6,323 nt of DNA from Streptosporangiaceae bacterium (GTDB taxonomy: Bacteria > Actinomycetota > Actinomycetes > Streptosporangiales > Streptosporangiaceae). How positions within the stretch are numbered: the stretch's first letter is position 1; every line of letters begins with the position of its first letter. Below, one piece after another: positions 4,917 through 6,323 of this stretch. Below the pieces are notes generated by a model. That model saw only the letters and a list, made by a program, of their open reading frames with translations, did no database searches and was not told where the DNA came from. A program made the position numbers and the translations under genes. The stretch covers positions 1-6,323 of the forward strand of contig JASIJN010000224.1 of assembly GCA_030050125.1 (NCBI GenBank). Reading direction: 5' to 3'.

Positions 4917-5621
4917 GTGAGCGTCGGGGGCAATCACTTCGTGGCGGCAGCGTGCCCGGAACCCGGGGGCCAGGCAGGGTGGGACACCGCAGGCGATGAC
5001 CAGGAAGACGGCGGCGTACCAGGCGCCTCGAGCGACCCCGGCCCGCGCCTTCACGGCCCGCGCGACCGTGGTTCGCCCCGCCGTGAGCCCGCCGCGGTGC
5101 CTGCCGCCCGGACCGCCCGGACCGCCCGGCCGGTCTTCGACGATCCCGGTTTCCGGGACTACGTGACCGAGCGCAGCCGGTCGCTGCTGCGCACCGCCTA
5201 CCTGCTGACCGGCAATCGCGCCGACGCCGAGGACCTGGTGCAGGCCGCCCTGGCCAAGACCTACCTGGCCTGGGACCGGATCGAGGACCGCAAGGCGCTG
5301 GACGGGTACGTCCGCCGGGCCATGGTCAACACCCATATCTCCTGGTGGCGCCGGCGTCGGCTCGAGGAGTACCCCACCGACGAGATACCGGACCAGGCCG
5401 TCGCCGATCACTCGGGCACCAGCGACCTGCAGGACACGCTGCGGCGCGCGGTGGACCGGCTTCCGCAGCGGATGCGGGCGGCCGTGGTGCTGCGCTACTT
5501 CGAGGACATGACCGAGGCGGAGGTGGCCGACGTTCTGGGGGTGAGCCTCGGGACCGTCAAGAGCACCGTCTCACGGGCCGTCGCCAAGCTGCGGATCGAT
5601 GCCGAGCTCCAGCCCGAGTGA
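4917..5621 (+). CDS. SigE-family ECF RNA polymerase sigma factor
   Basis: The product directs RNA polymerase core to specific promoters, usually in response to stress. Its conserved core starts near 5135. Region sigma-2 runs from SLLRTAYLLTG through ADAEDLVQ and the TYLAWDRI helix to MVNTHISWWRRRR, the -10 recognition and melting part. EEYPTDEIP links it to sigma-4, where LPQRMRAAVVLRYFEDMTEAE leads into the helix-turn-helix VADVLGVSLGTVKSTVSRA for the -35. The start is uncertain. In-frame GTGs occur at 4893, 4917, 4941 and 5097. A start at 5097 gives 174 aa, the usual family length; 4917, taken here, gives 234 aa with a disordered Gly/Pro/Arg-rich tail. None has a good ribosome binding site. 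No anti-sigma gene follows, so control may be transcriptional or by an unlinked partner. Divergence from the minus-strand operon makes that operon a possible target. Confidence 0.85.
   Translation: MSVGGNHFVAAACPEPGGQAGWDTAGDDQEDGGVPGASSDPGPRLHGPRDRGSPRREPAAVPAARTARTARPVFDDPGFRDYVTERSRSLLRTAYLLTGNRADAEDLVQAALAKTYLAWDRIEDRKALDGYVRRAMVNTHISWWRRRRLEEYPTDEIPDQAVADHSGTSDLQDTLRRAVDRLPQRMRAAVVLRYFEDMTEAEVADVLGVSLGTVKSTVSRAVAKLRIDAELQPE
5106..5129 (+). repeat. 9-bp tandem repeat in the sigma-factor N-terminal tail
   Basis: The unit GCCCGGACC is present 2.7 times and encodes Ala-Arg-Thr, Ala-Arg-Thr, Ala-Arg just before the sigma-2 domain. Copy-number change would keep the frame and only alter linker length. 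Confidence 0.6.
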
Positions 5622-5647
5622 GCCGGCGCCTGGTGGCCCGCCATAAG

Positions 5648-5661
5648 GGCTGGTGACAGCC
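5648..5661 (+). terminator. Small GNRA-loop hairpin after the sigma-factor gene, weak terminator candidate
   Basis: GGCTG and CAGCC form a 5-bp stem closing the tetraloop GTGA, a GNRA-type loop that is stable in RNA. It lies 26 nt after the sigma stop and has no T-tract. It may end the transcript or simply be chance. Confidence 0.25.
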
Positions 5662-5666
5662 GGGGA

Positions 5667-5695
5667 GTGACGTATGGCTGCGAGCATGGCACTAT
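5667..5695 (+). promoter_or_regulatory. Candidate promoter for the acyl-CoA ligase gene
   Basis: GTGACG (5667-5672) and CACTAT (5690-5695) are 17 nt apart, matching four and three of six consensus bases of a sigma-70-type promoter. The remaining leader of about 60 nt ends in a strong ribosome binding site. The 139-bp gap after the sigma gene supports a separate promoter, but the boxes are degenerate. Confidence 0.3.
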
Positions 5696-5747
5696 CCCCC
5701 ACAGGGATGTTCCGGCCGATCCGCGAGCGGGATAGCCGCCGGGCACT

Positions 5748-5754
5748 GAGGAGG
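5748..5754 (+). promoter_or_regulatory. Ribosome binding site deciding the acyl-CoA ligase start
   Basis: GAGGAGG is 6 nt upstream of GTG 5761 and 18 nt upstream of the nearest in-frame ATG at 5773. The GTG is therefore the likely start. Confidence 0.7.
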
Positions 5755-5760
5755 CAGCCA

Positions 5761-6323
5761 GTGCAGAGCACGATGATGGATATTCCGCTGACGGTGCAAT
5801 CGCTGATGCGCTACGGCATGTCGGTGTTTGCCGACCGCGAGGTGGTGACCTGCACGTCATCGGGCACACGGCGGCAGACCTACGGCGCGACAGGGGTCAG
5901 GGCCGCCCGCCTGGCGAACGCGCTGCGCAGCCTGGGCGTGGACGGCGACCAGCGCGTGGCCACGCTGATGTGGAACAACGCCGAGCACCTCGAGGCCTAC
6001 CTGGCCGTCCCGTCCATGGGCGCGGTGCTGCACACGCTGAACCTGCGGCTCGACCCGCATGTCATCGGCTACATCGCCACCCACGCGGGCGACGATGTGA
6101 TCATCGTCGACGCCACGCTGACGCCTCTTCTGGCGCAGGTCCTGCCGCACGCGCCGACGATCCGGCACATCCTCGTGACCCGATCGGAGGACGGAACGGA
6201 CCGTCTCCCCGATCCTGGTCTCGAAGGCGCCAGCCGTCAGGTGCATTCCTACGAGGACCTGCTCGCCGCCCAGCCCGACTCGTTCGACTGGCCCGGCCTG
6301 GACGAGCGCTCCGCCGCGGCCAT
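5761..6323 (+). CDS. Fatty acyl-CoA ligase (FadD-type AMP-binding enzyme), N-terminal part
   Basis: The enzyme class activates a fatty acid with ATP to an acyl-adenylate and transfers it to CoA, feeding beta-oxidation or lipid synthesis in the cytoplasm. The frame stays open to the window edge: 187 codons of an enzyme that is usually about 540 aa. Visible family features are the STMMDIPLTV opening, TYGATGVRAARLANALRSLGV (40-60), GDQRVATLMWNNAEHLEAYLAV (62-83), and MGAVLHTLNLRL (86-97) with the conserved 'hTlN-R' segment. VHSYEDLLAAQ (161-171) and FDWPGLDERSAA follow. In relatives the P-loop YTSGTTGxPKG begins a few residues later, so the catalytic motifs fall outside the window and activity cannot be judged. 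The good ribosome binding site selects GTG 5761. The long/medium-chain assignment rests on overall resemblance; another AMP-binding ligase subclass is possible. Confidence 0.88.
   Translation, partial: MQSTMMDIPLTVQSLMRYGMSVFADREVVTCTSSGTRRQTYGATGVRAARLANALRSLGVDGDQRVATLMWNNAEHLEAYLAVPSMGAVLHTLNLRLDPHVIGYIATHAGDDVIIVDATLTPLLAQVLPHAPTIRHILVTRSEDGTDRLPDPGLEGASRQVHSYEDLLAAQPDSFDWPGLDERSAAA

Noticed and set aside
4887..5070. Short minus-strand frame with a hydrophobic stretch (WYAAVFLVIACG) upstream of the sigma core, possibly a small membrane protein
   Set aside because: It has no good ribosome binding site and overlaps the sigma N-terminal region. GC3 is similar in both strands here, so it cannot be excluded, but support is too thin to list.

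Overview
The window is very GC-rich, uses GTG starts freely, and has dense GC3-biased coding on both strands. Together with the protein families present (an actinobacterial-type AAA ATPase opening NPYAPGAG, a SigE-family sigma factor, a MauE-like membrane protein), this points to a high-GC actinomycete chromosome. The exact genus cannot be read from the sequence. There are no rRNA or tRNA genes, CRISPR arrays, transposases or phage genes.

Layout, left to right. (1) 37-1167 (+): a secreted protein that looks like a six-bladed NHL-type beta-propeller. (2) 1168-1378: a spacer with a 13-bp GC-rich tandem repeat able to form a hairpin, and a possible promoter placed for a leaderless transcript. 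(3) 1379-2560 (+): a stand-alone P-loop ATPase with a C-terminal winged helix. (4) 2561-2663: a short convergent spacer with a hairpin and a cluster of CTAG-containing repeats. (5) 4678-2664 (-): a tightly coupled two-gene operon. The first gene encodes a protein with two tandem small beta-barrel modules and a cysteine-rich domain resembling the RlpA double-psi beta-barrel. The second encodes a MauE-like integral membrane protein with a Cys-x-Cys motif and an unusual soluble C-terminal half. (6) 4679-4916: a divergent regulatory region with a candidate promoter and a perfect 12-bp palindrome. (7) 4917-5621 (+): a SigE-family ECF sigma factor with no recognisable anti-sigma gene next to it. (8) 5761 to the right edge (+): the N-terminal third of a FadD-type fatty acyl-CoA ligase, cut off just before its ATP-binding P-loop.

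The minus-strand pair is the most interesting part. A membrane protein related to the redox partner MauE is encoded 2 nt downstream of a cysteine-rich protein with a CxxC in its putative barrel domain, and a sigma factor is divergently transcribed from the same region. The pairing suggests a thiol-redox or maturation relationship. However, the cysteine-rich protein has no visible signal peptide, which leaves its location and the direction of any electron transfer open. The propeller, ATPase and acyl-CoA ligase genes look like independent transcription units.
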